DNA from: JARDZU01 sp963730285 | Lineage (GTDB): Bacteria; Actinomycetota; Acidimicrobiia; Spongiisociales; ZC4RG35 | NCBI GenBank assembly: GCA_963730285.1 | Contig: CAVSQY010000006.1 | Location: 1-64,000 of the forward strand | DNA length: 64,000 bases | Direction: 5' to 3' | Shown here: positions 34,372 through 43,413 of the stretch, piece after piece | Position numbering within the stretch: the stretch's first letter is position 1 | Layout: every line of letters begins with the position of its first letter | Program-made: the position numbers and the translations under genes | Notes under the pieces: generated by a model | The model's database searches: none | The model's input: only the letters and a program-made list of their open reading frames with translations | What the model was told of the DNA's origin: nothing

Positions 34372-36382
34372 CGGCGGTCTGAAGTCGCCCTTCTTCGACT
34401 CTTTCGCGTCGTCGGGCGCTCATCGCCCAAAACCCGCCGGCGGCCGTGGTCAGGCCACCAAACCAAAGGAGCCACATCATGGGCGACGTGTCCAACCCCA
34501 ATGTAAGAGTGTTGGAGTCGAGGCTGCCGAGCGTCAGGTACAGGTCACCTTCGGGTCGGGTCATCACTGCCGGCGTGACCACTCCGGAGGTATCTGGCCC
34601 GTAGAAGTTGGCCCGAGGCTCTAGAACACCAAGCAGACGGCTGTCTCGTCTCACCTCTATACGAGCTCCCTGAACGGTCCGGTTGGGCTCGACACGGCGG
34701 AACGGCGAGTGATAGGTCAGGGTGTAGCCCGCGAAGTCGATGCTGTCTCCAGGGTTGAGGTCGACTTGCGTATGTGCTCCAAGGTTGGCGGCGAAGGCGA
34801 TTCCCAGCGCCACGAGGGCGACGCCCACATGGCTCAGCTGACCGGCCCAGAAAGGCTGGTCATTTGCCACGACCCGCTTGATCTCAAGGACGAGGCCTTC
34901 CGCCGACTTGCGAGATCGGGCCGACGCCTGTTCGAAAACGAGGGCGAGGATGGTGATGATGACGAAAGTCGAGAGAACGGCGGCCAGGATGACCCATCCA
35001 ACCCGCGTGACCGCCAAGGCGGTGACCGTCCCCGTCGCCAGGGCTATCAAGGCCGGCCAGCGGAGACGACGCCAGATCGTGCCCGAATCGACGCCCCTCC
35101 AAGGTGTGACCGCGCCAAAGCCGATTGTGAGAAGCAGGACGAAGGAGAGTGGCACGGCCAGGCGGTTGAAGAATGGTTTACCCACGCCAACTTGTGTACC
35201 TGTGAAGGCCTCCAGGAAGAGGGGGTAGGTGGTGCCAATGAGCACGATGAACCCATAGACCGCAAGGAGGAGGTTGTTGACCAAGAACAAACCCTCCCGT
35301 GAGACGAAGCTCTCGATCCTCGGTGGGCTGGAGACCAGGTGAGATCGAGCAGAGAACAGGGCGAAGGAACCGACCAGCGTCAGCACCAGGAAACCGAGCA
35401 GCGCCGGCCCGATTGCCGACTGTGTGAAGGAATGGACCGAGTTGATGGTCCCCGATCGGGTTAGGAACGTGCCGAGGATGGTCAGGGCGAAAGCGCTTAT
35501 CACCAAGATGAAGTTCCAGGCCTGGAGCATCCCGCGGCGACGCTGAACCAGCCCGGAGTGCAGAAAGGCGGTGGCGACGAGCCAGGGCATCAGGGAGGCG
35601 TTCTCGACAGGGTCCCAGGCCCAGTAGCCACCCCAAGAGAGGACTTCGTATGCCCACCATCCACCCAGGGTGATTCCCAGCGTCAGGAATGACCAAGCGA
35701 CCAGAGTGGAGCGGTGACTGCGTCGCAGCCACTCCGGTCCTGGCACCGCCAGGGCCAACGCCCCCATTGCATAGGCGAAAGGAACCGTCAACCCGACATA
35801 GCCGGTGTAGAGCATCGGCGGGTGGATCGCCATGAGGATGTGGTTCTGTAGCAACGGGTTGGGCCCCGGGCCGTTGACTGGTGCGGACACGGCCGCAAAG
35901 GGCCAAGGGCTCGATGAGGCACAACCCAATGGCAGGGCGTTGACACAGACCTCGAAGGGGTTGGCCACGGTCAGCATCAACCCGAAGAAGAAGATGGCAA
36001 CGGCGCCCATCACAGCCAATGCAGCGGCGCCCAGTCGGTCGGGCTGTCTCACATAGCGTCGCAGGACGACCCAGGTGTAGATGGCAAGAATCAGGCCCCA
36101 CAGGAGGATCGAGCCCTCCAGGGCGGCCCAGGCGGTTGCCACATCAAATGGGAATGGGGTGGTGATCGAGTGGTGATTGGCCACGTATGCGATGCTGAAG
36201 TCATCGGTGAGCAGCGCCAGTTCCATCGAGCCCATCGCGATCACGGCGCCTGACAGGACGAGTCGCGTGGGCGTGACGAGATCACTCTGCCCGCCGCGAG
36301 CCACCCTGATACCGCGGATGGTGAGCAGCACCGCCCCCAGGAGAGCCGAGATGACCCCGGCTGAGCCGAGAAAGGCGAGCAT
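34364..36382 (-). CDS. ccmF: Cytochrome c-type biogenesis protein CcmF (heme lyase)
   Basis: 672 aa, about 15 membrane helices, normal length. The tryptophan-rich heme-handling WWD motif is WGGYWAWDPVENASLMPWL. HHSITTPFPFDVATAWAALEGS and HPPMLYTGYVGLTVPFA carry conserved His ligands. Works with CcmH to attach heme from CcmE to apocytochrome c outside the membrane. Overlaps ccmE by 1 bp and ccmH by 8 bp. Confidence 0.95.
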   Translation of the reverse strand: MLAFLGSAGVISALLGAVLLTIRGIRVARGGQSDLVTPTRLVLSGAVIAMGSMELALLTDDFSIAYVANHHSITTPFPFDVATAWAALEGSILLWGLILAIYTWVVLRRYVRQPDRLGAAALAVMGAVAIFFFGLMLTVANPFEVCVNALPLGCASSSPWPFAAVSAPVNGPGPNPLLQNHILMAIHPPMLYTGYVGLTVPFAYAMGALALAVPGPEWLRRSHRSTLVAWSFLTLGITLGGWWAYEVLSWGGYWAWDPVENASLMPWLVATAFLHSGLVQRRRGMLQAWNFILVISAFALTILGTFLTRSGTINSVHSFTQSAIGPALLGFLVLTLVGSFALFSARSHLVSSPPRIESFVSREGLFLVNNLLLAVYGFIVLIGTTYPLFLEAFTGTQVGVGKPFFNRLAVPLSFVLLLTIGFGAVTPWRGVDSGTIWRRLRWPALIALATGTVTALAVTRVGWVILAAVLSTFVIITILALVFEQASARSRKSAEGLVLEIKRVVANDQPFWAGQLSHVGVALVALGIAFAANLGAHTQVDLNPGDSIDFAGYTLTYHSPFRRVEPNRTVQGARIEVRRDSRLLGVLEPRANFYGPDTSGVVTPAVMTRPEGDLYLTLGSLDSNTLTLGLDTSPMMWLLWFGGLTTAAGGFWAMSARRRERVEEGRLQTADA

Positions 36383-36789
36383 CAGCCGCTCGGGTAGGCC
36401 CCGCCCTCTTCGGGGACCTCGTAGTTCTCGTCGTGACGGATGAGAGCAGTGTCGGCGACGAACCGGTCACCAGACCAGGCACCCTCGAGCAGCACCGGAA
36501 CCCCTTCGGCGAACAAGGATGGGGTCTTTCCGGTCAGGTCGGCCGCGACGGTGGCCCCCCCGTCCGTGACCTCGAAGCTGATCGATTTCCCGCCCTCCAC
36601 AAGACTCCCATCGACGACGGTTCCGGCGAGTCGAAAGCGTTCGCCATCCGGAAAATCAGCCCGCTGTGCCACCGCTTCGGTCGGATAGAGGTAGTAGGTC
36701 AAGTTTTCGTTGAGGCTGGTGACAGAGAGAGCGATCACGAGGACGATCACGCCTCCGATGCCGAGGAACACAAATCGACGGTGCGGCAC
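36382..36789 (-). CDS. ccmE: Heme chaperone CcmE
   Basis: 135 aa. One N-terminal anchor helix (FVFLGIGGVIVLVIALSVTSL), the TYYLYPTEAVAQ segment, then an OB-fold. The covalent heme-binding site is ALIRHDENYEVPEE, with His and Tyr of the HxxxY motif kept, so this is the classical His-type rather than the CxxxY variant. It ferries heme from CcmC to CcmF. Confidence 0.95.
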   Translation of the reverse strand: MPHRRFVFLGIGGVIVLVIALSVTSLNENLTYYLYPTEAVAQRADFPDGERFRLAGTVVDGSLVEGGKSISFEVTDGGATVAADLTGKTPSLFAEGVPVLLEGAWSGDRFVADTALIRHDENYEVPEEGGAYPSG

Positions 36790-36791
36790 GG

Positions 36792-36899
36792 TCAGTCCCT
36801 GCCGGCTCGTCGCCAGCGTCGGTGCAGATAGGCGGCGTAACCCAAGATCATCGCAAAGACGATGAGATAGGTGCCGACCACGATGACCTGATCAGACAT
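36792..36899 (-). CDS. ccmD: CcmD, small membrane subunit of the heme-release complex
   Basis: 35 aa: MSDQVIVVGTYLIVFAMILG..., one membrane helix followed by a basic tail LHRRWRRAGRD. ATG 36899 overlaps the ccmC stop by 8 bp and the TGA (36792-36794) lies 2 bp before the ccmE start. Length, topology and position between ccmC and ccmE match CcmD, which helps release holo-CcmE from CcmABC. Confidence 0.85.
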   Translation of the reverse strand: MSDQVIVVGTYLIVFAMILGYAAYLHRRWRRAGRD

Positions 36900-37602
36900 C
36901 TTCGACCTCGGCCAACCTCGGAGGGTGGACGGCTTCACCGGCCATGCCCGGAGCGCGGGCTGACTGCCCCTCAGACCGGGCCAGCGCCAGACGCGCCGTC
37001 AAAAGGGCGGCAAAGAGGATCGTGAAGGCCAGGAAATTGACCAGGAGCGCGGTCAACATCGCAGGAGGCATAGTGGCGCCATCGGGCCGGATCGATGGGG
37101 TCTGATGAAGGGTGCGAACCAGGTAGACGGAAAAGTAGACCAGGGGCACTTGGACCACGGCCACGGCTCCGAGGATGGCCGACCTTCGGGCCTTCTGCGT
37201 CGGGTCTGGCGTGGCGCGGCGCAGAGCCAGATAGCCGAGATAGACGAAAAGCATCACCGCAGTCGAGGAGAGCCGGGCGTCACCCCAATCCCAGGCGCGG
37301 CCCCACACGGCCTGACCCCAAACCATCCCGGTGAACAAGCCCGTGACAGTGAACACCACGCCGAGCTCGGCCGATGCCTCGCCGAGCCGGTCCCAAGCCG
37401 GCTTTTTGCGCAGGAGCCACATGAGCGACGAAAGGGCGGTGATGCCGAAGGCCAGGAACGCCACCCACATCGATGGGGCGTGGATGTTGAGTATTCGGGA
37501 GAACTCGCCCTGGAGGGCGTCAACCGGTGAGGTGAACGCCAGCCATAGCCCGACCACCACTGCAATTGCTGCAGTAGCCAGGAGAATTCGGACTCGTTTC
37601 AT
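36892..37602 (-). CDS. ccmC: Heme exporter/transfer protein CcmC
   Basis: 236 aa, six membrane helices. Conserved NIHAPSMWVAFLAFG (His) and the tryptophan-rich motif VWGRAWDWGDARLSS, with the second His in VRTLHQTPSIRPDG. Loads heme onto CcmE. The start overlaps the ccmB stop by 4 bp. The charged C-terminal tail (QSARAPGMAGEAVHPPRLAE) is longer than in proteobacterial CcmC. Confidence 0.93.
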   Translation of the reverse strand: MKRVRILLATAAIAVVVGLWLAFTSPVDALQGEFSRILNIHAPSMWVAFLAFGITALSSLMWLLRKKPAWDRLGEASAELGVVFTVTGLFTGMVWGQAVWGRAWDWGDARLSSTAVMLFVYLGYLALRRATPDPTQKARRSAILGAVAVVQVPLVYFSVYLVRTLHQTPSIRPDGATMPPAMLTALLVNFLAFTILFAALLTARLALARSEGQSARAPGMAGEAVHPPRLAEVEDV

Positions 37603-38273
37603 CTCGACGCCTCCTCGAGCGGGCCGGCCACCGCCACACCCACCACCATCAAGGCGAGGTCGGTGGTCACCAACAGGATCACCCAGGGGAGGATACTTCC
37701 GCCACGCGTTAGTGCCTCCAACGTCTGCGAGCCACCCACTACCAGGGGAATTGCCAGCGGGGCGACCAGGAGTGACGCCAGGGCGGTCCGATTGCGGAGC
37801 CCGGCCGTGACCTCTCCGGCGAGGGTGCCCAACTCGGTGAGGCCGATCCCTGCGAGGAAAATCGCCAGGATCATCGGCGCCGGCCAGCGATCGGGTAGGC
37901 GGGGCGAGTAGAGAGCGGCCATCGCCACGAACAGTGCGACCAGGAAGCCGAGCATGAGCACCGAGCCAGATAGCGACCTGGCGACGAACTTGGCCGCAGG
38001 GTCCACACCCAGCAGCGCATAGAGATCGCGACGCTCCGGGGTGTCGGCGGCAGTTTGACGGAGGGCAACCTGCATGCCGAACAAAATGCCGACAGCCCAG
38101 AACACCGCCGGTCCGATAAGGGTGATAGCGGTCAGGTCGATCCCGAGCGCGAGAGGGAACACCAGCAGGGCGACGAGGGCGAAGGGGATCACCAGCCTGA
38201 TCACGTCCCCCAGACGGCCCTCGACCCTGAGGTCGACCCTGGCCAACTCCACTGTCTGTCTCCAGAAGCTCAT
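37599..38273 (-). CDS. ccmB: Heme ABC exporter permease CcmB
   Basis: 224 aa from ATG 38273, which overlaps the ccmA stop (ATGA); codons upstream lie within ccmA. Six membrane helices. The FWRQTVELARVDLRVEGR start, the LIGPAVFWAVGILFGMQVAL region and LGVDPAAKFVARSLS fit CcmB. Forms the CcmAB complex that powers holo-CcmE release. Confidence 0.9.
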   Translation of the reverse strand: MSFWRQTVELARVDLRVEGRLGDVIRLVIPFALVALLVFPLALGIDLTAITLIGPAVFWAVGILFGMQVALRQTAADTPERRDLYALLGVDPAAKFVARSLSGSVLMLGFLVALFVAMAALYSPRLPDRWPAPMILAIFLAGIGLTELGTLAGEVTAGLRNRTALASLLVAPLAIPLVVGGSQTLEALTRGGSILPWVILLVTTDLALMVVGVAVAGPLEEASR

Positions 38274-38935
38274 CCGGGTATCAGCCTGCCCCCCTCGATC
38301 CGGAAGACCCGGTCGCATCTCTCGTCGAGGTGCTTGGAGTCGTGGGACACCATGATCACTGTGCCCTGATCCTTGACGGCCCGGTCGATCAGCGCCTGGA
38401 TCAATGATTTCGCATCGGGATCGAGACCCGATGTCGCCTCGTCGAGCAACAGCACGCTCGGGCGTGTCATCAGAAGCCGAGCCACCTCGGCTCGACGCTG
38501 CATCCCAAACGATGCGGCTCCGGCCGTTCGCTCGGCAGCGTCTTCCAGTCCCACCACCCGGAGTGCGCCTTCGACTCGACCCGGGTCGATGCCGATAAGC
38601 CGGGCGGCATGCTCCAGATTCTCACTCAGGGTCAATTCGGGGATCACCGTGGGCGTATGGGTGATCATTCCGATTTGGCGCCGCACCGAGGTCACGTCGA
38701 AAGTACCGAGAGATGCACCCAGGACAGTCCCCTCGCCACGGTCAGGCTTTATCAAAGTCGCGGTGAGGCGGATCAATGTCGTCTTGCCTGAGCCATTGGG
38801 CCCCGAAACGCCGACGACTGCTCCCTCTCCCACCTCGAGGTCGACATCGCGCAACACCGGGCTCCCACCCAAAGACACTCCCATCATTCGGAGGTTGATT
38901 GGTGCTGCGCCCACAGGCGGAGTCTCACCGGGCAT
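38270..38935 (-). CDS. ccmA: Heme ABC exporter ATP-binding protein CcmA
   Basis: 221 aa. Walker A GPNGSGKTTLIRL, Q-loop region RRQIGMITHTP, signature ASFGMQRRAEVARLL (variant of LSxGQ), Walker B SVLLLDEATSGLD, and switch His in VIMVSHDSKHLDE. First gene of the ccm operon, which runs leftward to about 32774 with overlapping or nearly touching genes. Only 58 bp separate it from the upstream gene, so the promoter must lie in that gap or further upstream. Confidence 0.93.
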   Translation of the reverse strand: MPGETPPVGAAPINLRMMGVSLGGSPVLRDVDLEVGEGAVVGVSGPNGSGKTTLIRLTATLIKPDRGEGTVLGASLGTFDVTSVRRQIGMITHTPTVIPELTLSENLEHAARLIGIDPGRVEGALRVVGLEDAAERTAGAASFGMQRRAEVARLLMTRPSVLLLDEATSGLDPDAKSLIQALIDRAVKDQGTVIMVSHDSKHLDERCDRVFRIEGGRLIPG

Positions 38936-38993
38936 CAGCTGATACTCAAGTCGCCGACGTCGGCGTTGCCTGCTGTGAAATGGGTCAGCTCAG

Positions 38994-40622
38994 TTACCTT
39001 GGCTTGAGCCTGACGATCGGGGTGATTGGAGAGGCGAGCGTGCCGGTGGCCTCCACGATGCGTATTCCCGGCTTGTTCAGCCACCTCCAGATGATCTGAG
39101 CCTCCTCCCCAGCTTCGACACAGTCGGCCACCCCGTGGCCACCTGTCGGAGGGGGTGCCAGCGCGGGTCTCAAGGGCGGTGTCCCACCGGGCCTCCACGT
39201 GCTGACCAATCGCCCGTGATCTATCAGGGCCCGGCTCCCGTCGGCGTCTTCGATCTCGCCAAACCCGAGGCCGTGCAGAGCGCACCAGGTTCGACGGCTC
39301 TCCAACGCCCTTGCCAGGGCATCATGGCGCTCCAAGGCCCACCTTGCCTCTTCGTATCGTTGCTCCGAGGCGAGATCTCTCATCCGCGCCGCCAGGGGCT
39401 CGAGCAGTGTCCAGGCATCGTCTATGAGCCCGTCGAGCACTCTCTGGATCTCGGTCTGATATGAAGTCCTGGGCAAAGTCCCGTCGCACGGGCACAGGGC
39501 TGCGCCCATCTGGGCCGGTGCGCACTTGCCCGATCTCGTCCCGGGTCGCCCGGTGCACCGTCTTATCCTGGTGGTGTCCCAGAGGGCCGCCACCACCAGG
39601 TCGGCTGACCGCTTGCTGCGAAATGGGCCTAGATAGAAGATTCCCTTGTCATTCAGAGTCCTGACGACCGAGAGCCTCGGAAATTCCTCCCTGGTCAGCT
39701 TCACCCAATGTGAGCTCTTGGGCGGCCGGGATCTGCGATTGTGACGGGGCCGATGGGCGTGGATCAGCCGTAGCTCCGTCACCTCGGCCTCCAGTCCGGT
39801 GTCACACACGATGTGCTCGATCGTGTGCAATTCCCTCATCAGATTGCCAATGCTGCGTCGCTTGTCGCCGTAGAAGTACTGGCGCACGCGTGCTCTCAGA
39901 TTGGTGGCTTTTCCCACGTAGATCACGGTCCCATTCCGGTCGCGGAACAGATAGACCCCGGGGCGCCGGGGAAGGTCGTTGGCGAGGTTGATCTTGGAGA
40001 AATGCGCTGCCCCCCGGGCCCGAGGCAGTTGAAGCAGGTCGTCGAGGTTGGTGACACCAAGACTTCCGGCCCGTTCGAGGAGCCCATGAAGCACGTGTGC
40101 GGTCGCCCTGGCATCCTCCAACGCTCTGTGGTTCGGGGTCACCGGGCTCCGGAAGTGCGATGCCAAAGTGCGGAGCTTGAGATTCCTCACCTCACCCCTG
40201 ACCAGGCGTCTTGCCAGCGATGCCGTGTCGACGACATCGTTCCCTATGCGCTGATACCCCAGACGCTGGGCTGCGGCATTCAAGAACGACAGATCGAAGC
40301 GCACGTTGTGGCCAACCACGACGGCGTCGCCGATGAACTCGAGGAAGGATGGCAGCGCGGTGTCGATCCTGGGTGCGCCGACCACCATCGATTGGGTTAT
40401 CCCGGTGAGGAACATGATGGATGGCGGGATGGCGAGCCCGGGGTCGACGAGGGTTTGGAACGAACCGATCGGTTCGCCCGAGAGGTACCTGACGGCGCCG
40501 ATCTCGGTGATCTCGCATTGGGCCGGCGAGCCGCCGGTGGTCTCCAGGTCGAGGACGCAGAATGTGACGTCGATCAGTGGGGTGGACAGATCGTCGAAGC
40601 TGGGCTGGAGAAGTGCGGACAC
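38994..40622 (-). CDS. DEDDh exonuclease fused to a UvrC-like GIY-YIG domain, SOS-controlled
   Basis: 542 aa, GTG start at 40622. The N-terminal DnaQ-type 3'-5' exonuclease has ExoI FCVLDLETTGG, ExoII VVGHNVRFDLSFL and ExoIII HRALEDARAT. From about residue 215 comes a GIY-YIG nuclease: RPGVYLFRDRNGTVIYVGKA, with Arg in LRARVRQYF, then a UvrC-like region and a UvrB-contact-like helix (DLASEQRYEEARWALERHD). The architecture is known in actinobacteria. A perfect LexA box 17 bp upstream indicates DNA-damage induction. Confidence 0.92.
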   Translation of the reverse strand: MSALLQPSFDDLSTPLIDVTFCVLDLETTGGSPAQCEITEIGAVRYLSGEPIGSFQTLVDPGLAIPPSIMFLTGITQSMVVGAPRIDTALPSFLEFIGDAVVVGHNVRFDLSFLNAAAQRLGYQRIGNDVVDTASLARRLVRGEVRNLKLRTLASHFRSPVTPNHRALEDARATAHVLHGLLERAGSLGVTNLDDLLQLPRARGAAHFSKINLANDLPRRPGVYLFRDRNGTVIYVGKATNLRARVRQYFYGDKRRSIGNLMRELHTIEHIVCDTGLEAEVTELRLIHAHRPRHNRRSRPPKSSHWVKLTREEFPRLSVVRTLNDKGIFYLGPFRSKRSADLVVAALWDTTRIRRCTGRPGTRSGKCAPAQMGAALCPCDGTLPRTSYQTEIQRVLDGLIDDAWTLLEPLAARMRDLASEQRYEEARWALERHDALARALESRRTWCALHGLGFGEIEDADGSRALIDHGRLVSTWRPGGTPPLRPALAPPPTGGHGVADCVEAGEEAQIIWRWLNKPGIRIVEATGTLASPITPIVRLKPR

Positions 40623-40638
40623 AGCCCATTCGACACTA

Positions 40639-40658
40639 CATCGAACATATGTTCGATG
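40639..40658. promoter_or_regulatory. LexA operator (SOS box)
   Basis: A perfect 20-bp palindrome whose core CGAACATATGTTCG matches the Gram-positive LexA consensus CGAACnnnnGTTCG. It sits in the 51-bp gap between the TrmH-like gene and the exonuclease/GIY-YIG gene, 17 bp before the latter's start. Confidence 0.92.
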
Positions 40659-40673
40659 TCAACGATGGGTTGT

Positions 40674-41480
40674 TCACGCGGTGGGGGCGGCCCCGTCTAC
40701 ATTGGCTCGGCGACGTCTACGTATCGTCTCGTAGGCCGCGACAGCGATTGCGACCGACGCGTTGAGGGAGTCGGATGTGCCGGACATGGGGATAGACATC
40801 GACGCATCGGCCATGGCTCGGGCCTCTGGGGTGAGGCCCCGGTCTTCGGCCCCGGCCAGGAGGGCCATGGGCGCCACGAGGTCGGCCTCCCAGAGAGAGG
40901 TTGGTGAATCCCCGTCGAGGGCGAACATCGGGACCCGTCTGGTGTGGAGCCAATCAACGAGTTCGGTCAGACCGGCTATGACACAGGGAACGGAGAAGAC
41001 CGCGCCCGTAGAAGCGCGAACGACGTTCGGGTTGGAGAGGTCGGTCCCTGGCTCCGCCACCAGGACGCCATCGGCACCGACTGCATCGGCTGTGCGCAGG
41101 ATGGCCCCAAGGTTCCCTGGCTTTTCGAGTCCTTCGAGCACGAGGAACAACGACGAGGGGCCGACCCGGAGGGTGTCGAGGCTCCTCGTGGTCTGCCTGA
41201 ACACGCCCAACACTCCCGCGGAGCGGCCTCGGTACGAGGCACGTGACAACGCCCCCTCCGAAGCCGAGACGACTTCCGCGTCCAGGCCTGGGGGCGGATG
41301 GAATCTCCCGGGCACGTAGTAGAGCTCGAGGCATTCGGCCCCATTGGATAGGGCGCGTTGGATCAGCCGCTCGCCCTCGGCGACGAGGACCCCTTCCCTG
41401 TCGCGGGTCTTCCTGTCGCGCAGCCCGATGAGACGCTTGATGCGCTTATTGGAGGGCGAGATGATTTCCGGAATATCCAC
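40674..41480 (-). CDS. SpoU/TrmH family RNA 2'-O-methyltransferase
   Basis: 268 aa. An N-terminal L30e-like substrate-binding domain (about 1-100; SNKRIKRLIGLRDRKTRDRE, VLVAEGERLIQRA) is followed by the SPOUT knot: LEGLEKPGNLGAILRTADA (motif 1), ALLAGAEDRGL (motif 2), IPMSGTSDSLNASVAIAVAAYE (motif 3). It methylates a ribose in rRNA or tRNA using SAM; the target is unknown. Confidence 0.92.
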   Translation of the reverse strand: MDIPEIISPSNKRIKRLIGLRDRKTRDREGVLVAEGERLIQRALSNGAECLELYYVPGRFHPPPGLDAEVVSASEGALSRASYRGRSAGVLGVFRQTTRSLDTLRVGPSSLFLVLEGLEKPGNLGAILRTADAVGADGVLVAEPGTDLSNPNVVRASTGAVFSVPCVIAGLTELVDWLHTRRVPMFALDGDSPTSLWEADLVAPMALLAGAEDRGLTPEARAMADASMSIPMSGTSDSLNASVAIAVAAYETIRRRRRANVDGAAPTA

Positions 41481-41528
41481 GATCGGAGTATCGCACCACC
41501 TGATCCACGGTCCCGTAAGGTTCGGATC

Positions 41529-41750
41529 GTGGAGTTGGTCAAGATCGGGAGATATGGCTCGACCATGGAGGCGGACCTGGTCAAGGCCCGGCTCGAAGAC
41601 AGTGGGATCCCCGCGGTCGTTCAGGCGGATGATGCCGCCGGAACCATCCCGAATCTCGCCATGTCCGAGGGAATCCGGGTCTTCGTCCGGCCATCCGACT
41701 TCGAGAGGGCCCTCGAAGTCCTGGAGCGGATGCTGCCCGCACCCGGTTGA
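41529..41750 (+). CDS. DUF2007-type small protein (73 aa)
   Basis: GTG 41529 is chosen because VELVKIGRYGSTMEADLVKA is the normal start of this family; the open frame upstream overlaps the divergent gene. The protein continues RLEDSGIPAVVQADDAAGTI and ends with a DFERALEVLERML helix. A ferredoxin-like small domain, often called a putative signal-transducing protein; function unproven. Its stop touches the convergent nitroreductase gene. Confidence 0.75.
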   Translation: MELVKIGRYGSTMEADLVKARLEDSGIPAVVQADDAAGTIPNLAMSEGIRVFVRPSDFERALEVLERMLPAPG

Positions 41751-42347
41751 TCAGCGGGACCACCTCTCGCGGTGTATCGCCCTCTCAGGTCCCTTCTTTT
41801 CCAGGTCCAGGCTGGACGACCTTCGATCGGGTATGGGGTTTCCGACTGTTACCACCCCGATTGGGCGGTGATCCGAAGGGATTCCGAGTGCCTCCGCGAG
41901 CTCGGGCATTGCGTGGGTGCCGAGGAAACCTGCGGCCAGGCCTTCGTCCACGGTGGCGAGAAGTATCGCCATCAGCGCCGCGCCGGCGTCGACCCACCAG
42001 TAGGGGACTGGCCAATCGATCTCAGTGCCTTCGGGGCTGAGCTTGTCGGGCTTGCGATAGCGATCGTGATAGGCCTGCTCGCTGACAGTGATGACGATAT
42101 GGGCGGGGGCCTTCGAGATCCAGGGGTCGAAACCGCTCGCCACGTATTCGTCCTCGCCCGCCAGATCTGCGATCGATCGCCTGGTATCGGGATCGGTCAC
42201 GACAACGAGCTCGACACCCTGTGTGTTGCCGGCGGACGGCGCCCTGAGTGCCGCGGCGGCGATCCGCTGGAGGGCGTCGGGCTCCACCGGGTCGGGGTCA
42301 TAGTTGCGAACCATGCGGCGTCGGGCGAGTACCTTTTTGAATTCCAT
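41751..42347 (-). CDS. Nitroreductase family FMN oxidoreductase
   Basis: 198 aa. The RRMVRNYDPDPV start (FMN-phosphate Arg residues), RAPSAGNTQGVELVVV, DAGAALMAILLATVDEGLAA and LGIPSDHRPIGVVTVGNP are typical. Reduces nitro groups, quinones or other electrophiles using NAD(P)H with bound FMN. Substrate not deducible. ATG start at 42347. Confidence 0.9.
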   Translation of the reverse strand: MEFKKVLARRRMVRNYDPDPVEPDALQRIAAAALRAPSAGNTQGVELVVVTDPDTRRSIADLAGEDEYVASGFDPWISKAPAHIVITVSEQAYHDRYRKPDKLSPEGTEIDWPVPYWWVDAGAALMAILLATVDEGLAAGFLGTHAMPELAEALGIPSDHRPIGVVTVGNPIPDRRSSSLDLEKKGPERAIHRERWSR

Positions 42348-42492
42348 CCGACAATCTTGTCACTTGCTCGCGCCACGATGTCGATGAGACTGAGTTGGTG
42401 ACAGTGATGGTTATATGACTTATGGTGACGGAGTGGGTGATGGGCTACAGGGCCCGGCCCATCCCATTGCCATCACGGAGGGAGTGGCGGCG

Positions 42493-43392
42493 TTGACCCC
42501 GAAGCCGGGCAAGTTGATGAAAGTCGTTTGGACGAGGGGCAGTGGTTGCTCCGAGCTGGCCAAGCTCCTGAGCATGACGGAGCCCGAGCGCGTTTCTGGC
42601 GATCTGGGCGAGGCATGCATCGACCGCCGCGCCGATTTACTGGTAGCGCGGAAGTTTCCTGGGTCGTTCGACCTGGTCAATGTGGTGGTTCCCCTCGACT
42701 TCGAATCGGAGAAGGTGGGTCGCGTGGTCTCTGCAGTGGCAGGCGGGCCTCACTCTCTGCTTGCAGCCGAGACTGCCTCACGTCTCGCGGCCGCGCTTCG
42801 CGTCGATGTCGAGATGGTGTCGGCGATACCACCTGGAGGTGACGACAAGGAAGCTTCCGAACTGCTCGATCAGATCGGGAACGAGGTCCCGGGCCTCGCT
42901 GGTCGCATCATCGAGGTCGAGGGAGTAGCCGAATTGGTGGAGAGTCTGGATGAGGGGACCCTGCTCGTCTTGGGGGCACCGGGGGGCTCCTGGCTGCAAA
43001 GGGCCATGACCGGTCCAGGGGCGAGGCTGCGGAGTCGGGCGCCGGCCGGAGCAGTCGTGGTCCGCAGCGCACCGGAACGAGTCTTCAGGTGGATGGGTGA
43101 GCCGGTCTTCGTCGGGCCGTTGCGGCAGGCCGACGACACCCTTCGTGTTCACCCACAAGGAGTGTTGGCAGTGGCCGACGCGGGACGACTCATCGGGCTC
43201 GTCCGACGAGAGCACCTGGCGCGGGCGGGCCACCAGGCTGTCTCCTCGGTCATGGAGGAGGCCATATCGGCTCGGGTCGACGAGACAATTGCAGAGGCGC
43301 GTGAGTTGGAGCCTACTTTCGGGCGCGATCCGATACCGGTCACCGACCATGACGAGCATCTCGTTGGCGGTTTGTCGTTGCCCTCGGTCTGA
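42493..43392 (+). CDS. Universal-stress-protein-like domain fused to a CBS-like pair
   Basis: TTG 42493 is preferred because GGAGGGAG (42477-42484) lies 8 nt upstream; an open frame from ATG 42415 has no ribosome site. About 299 aa. Residues about 50-200 look like a Usp fold (NVVVPLDFESEKVGRVVSA; LVLGAPGGSWLQRAMTGPGA and AGAVVVRSAP, as in the Usp nucleotide-binding end). Residues about 205-299 look like tandem CBS motifs (RVHPQGVLAVADAGRLIGLV, PIPVTDHDEHLVGGL). Probable adenine-nucleotide sensor; partner unknown. Confidence 0.65.
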   Translation: MTPKPGKLMKVVWTRGSGCSELAKLLSMTEPERVSGDLGEACIDRRADLLVARKFPGSFDLVNVVVPLDFESEKVGRVVSAVAGGPHSLLAAETASRLAAALRVDVEMVSAIPPGGDDKEASELLDQIGNEVPGLAGRIIEVEGVAELVESLDEGTLLVLGAPGGSWLQRAMTGPGARLRSRAPAGAVVVRSAPERVFRWMGEPVFVGPLRQADDTLRVHPQGVLAVADAGRLIGLVRREHLARAGHQAVSSVMEEAISARVDETIAEARELEPTFGRDPIPVTDHDEHLVGGLSLPSV

Positions 43393-43413
43393 TCCAAGGC
43401 AGAATCATCTGAC

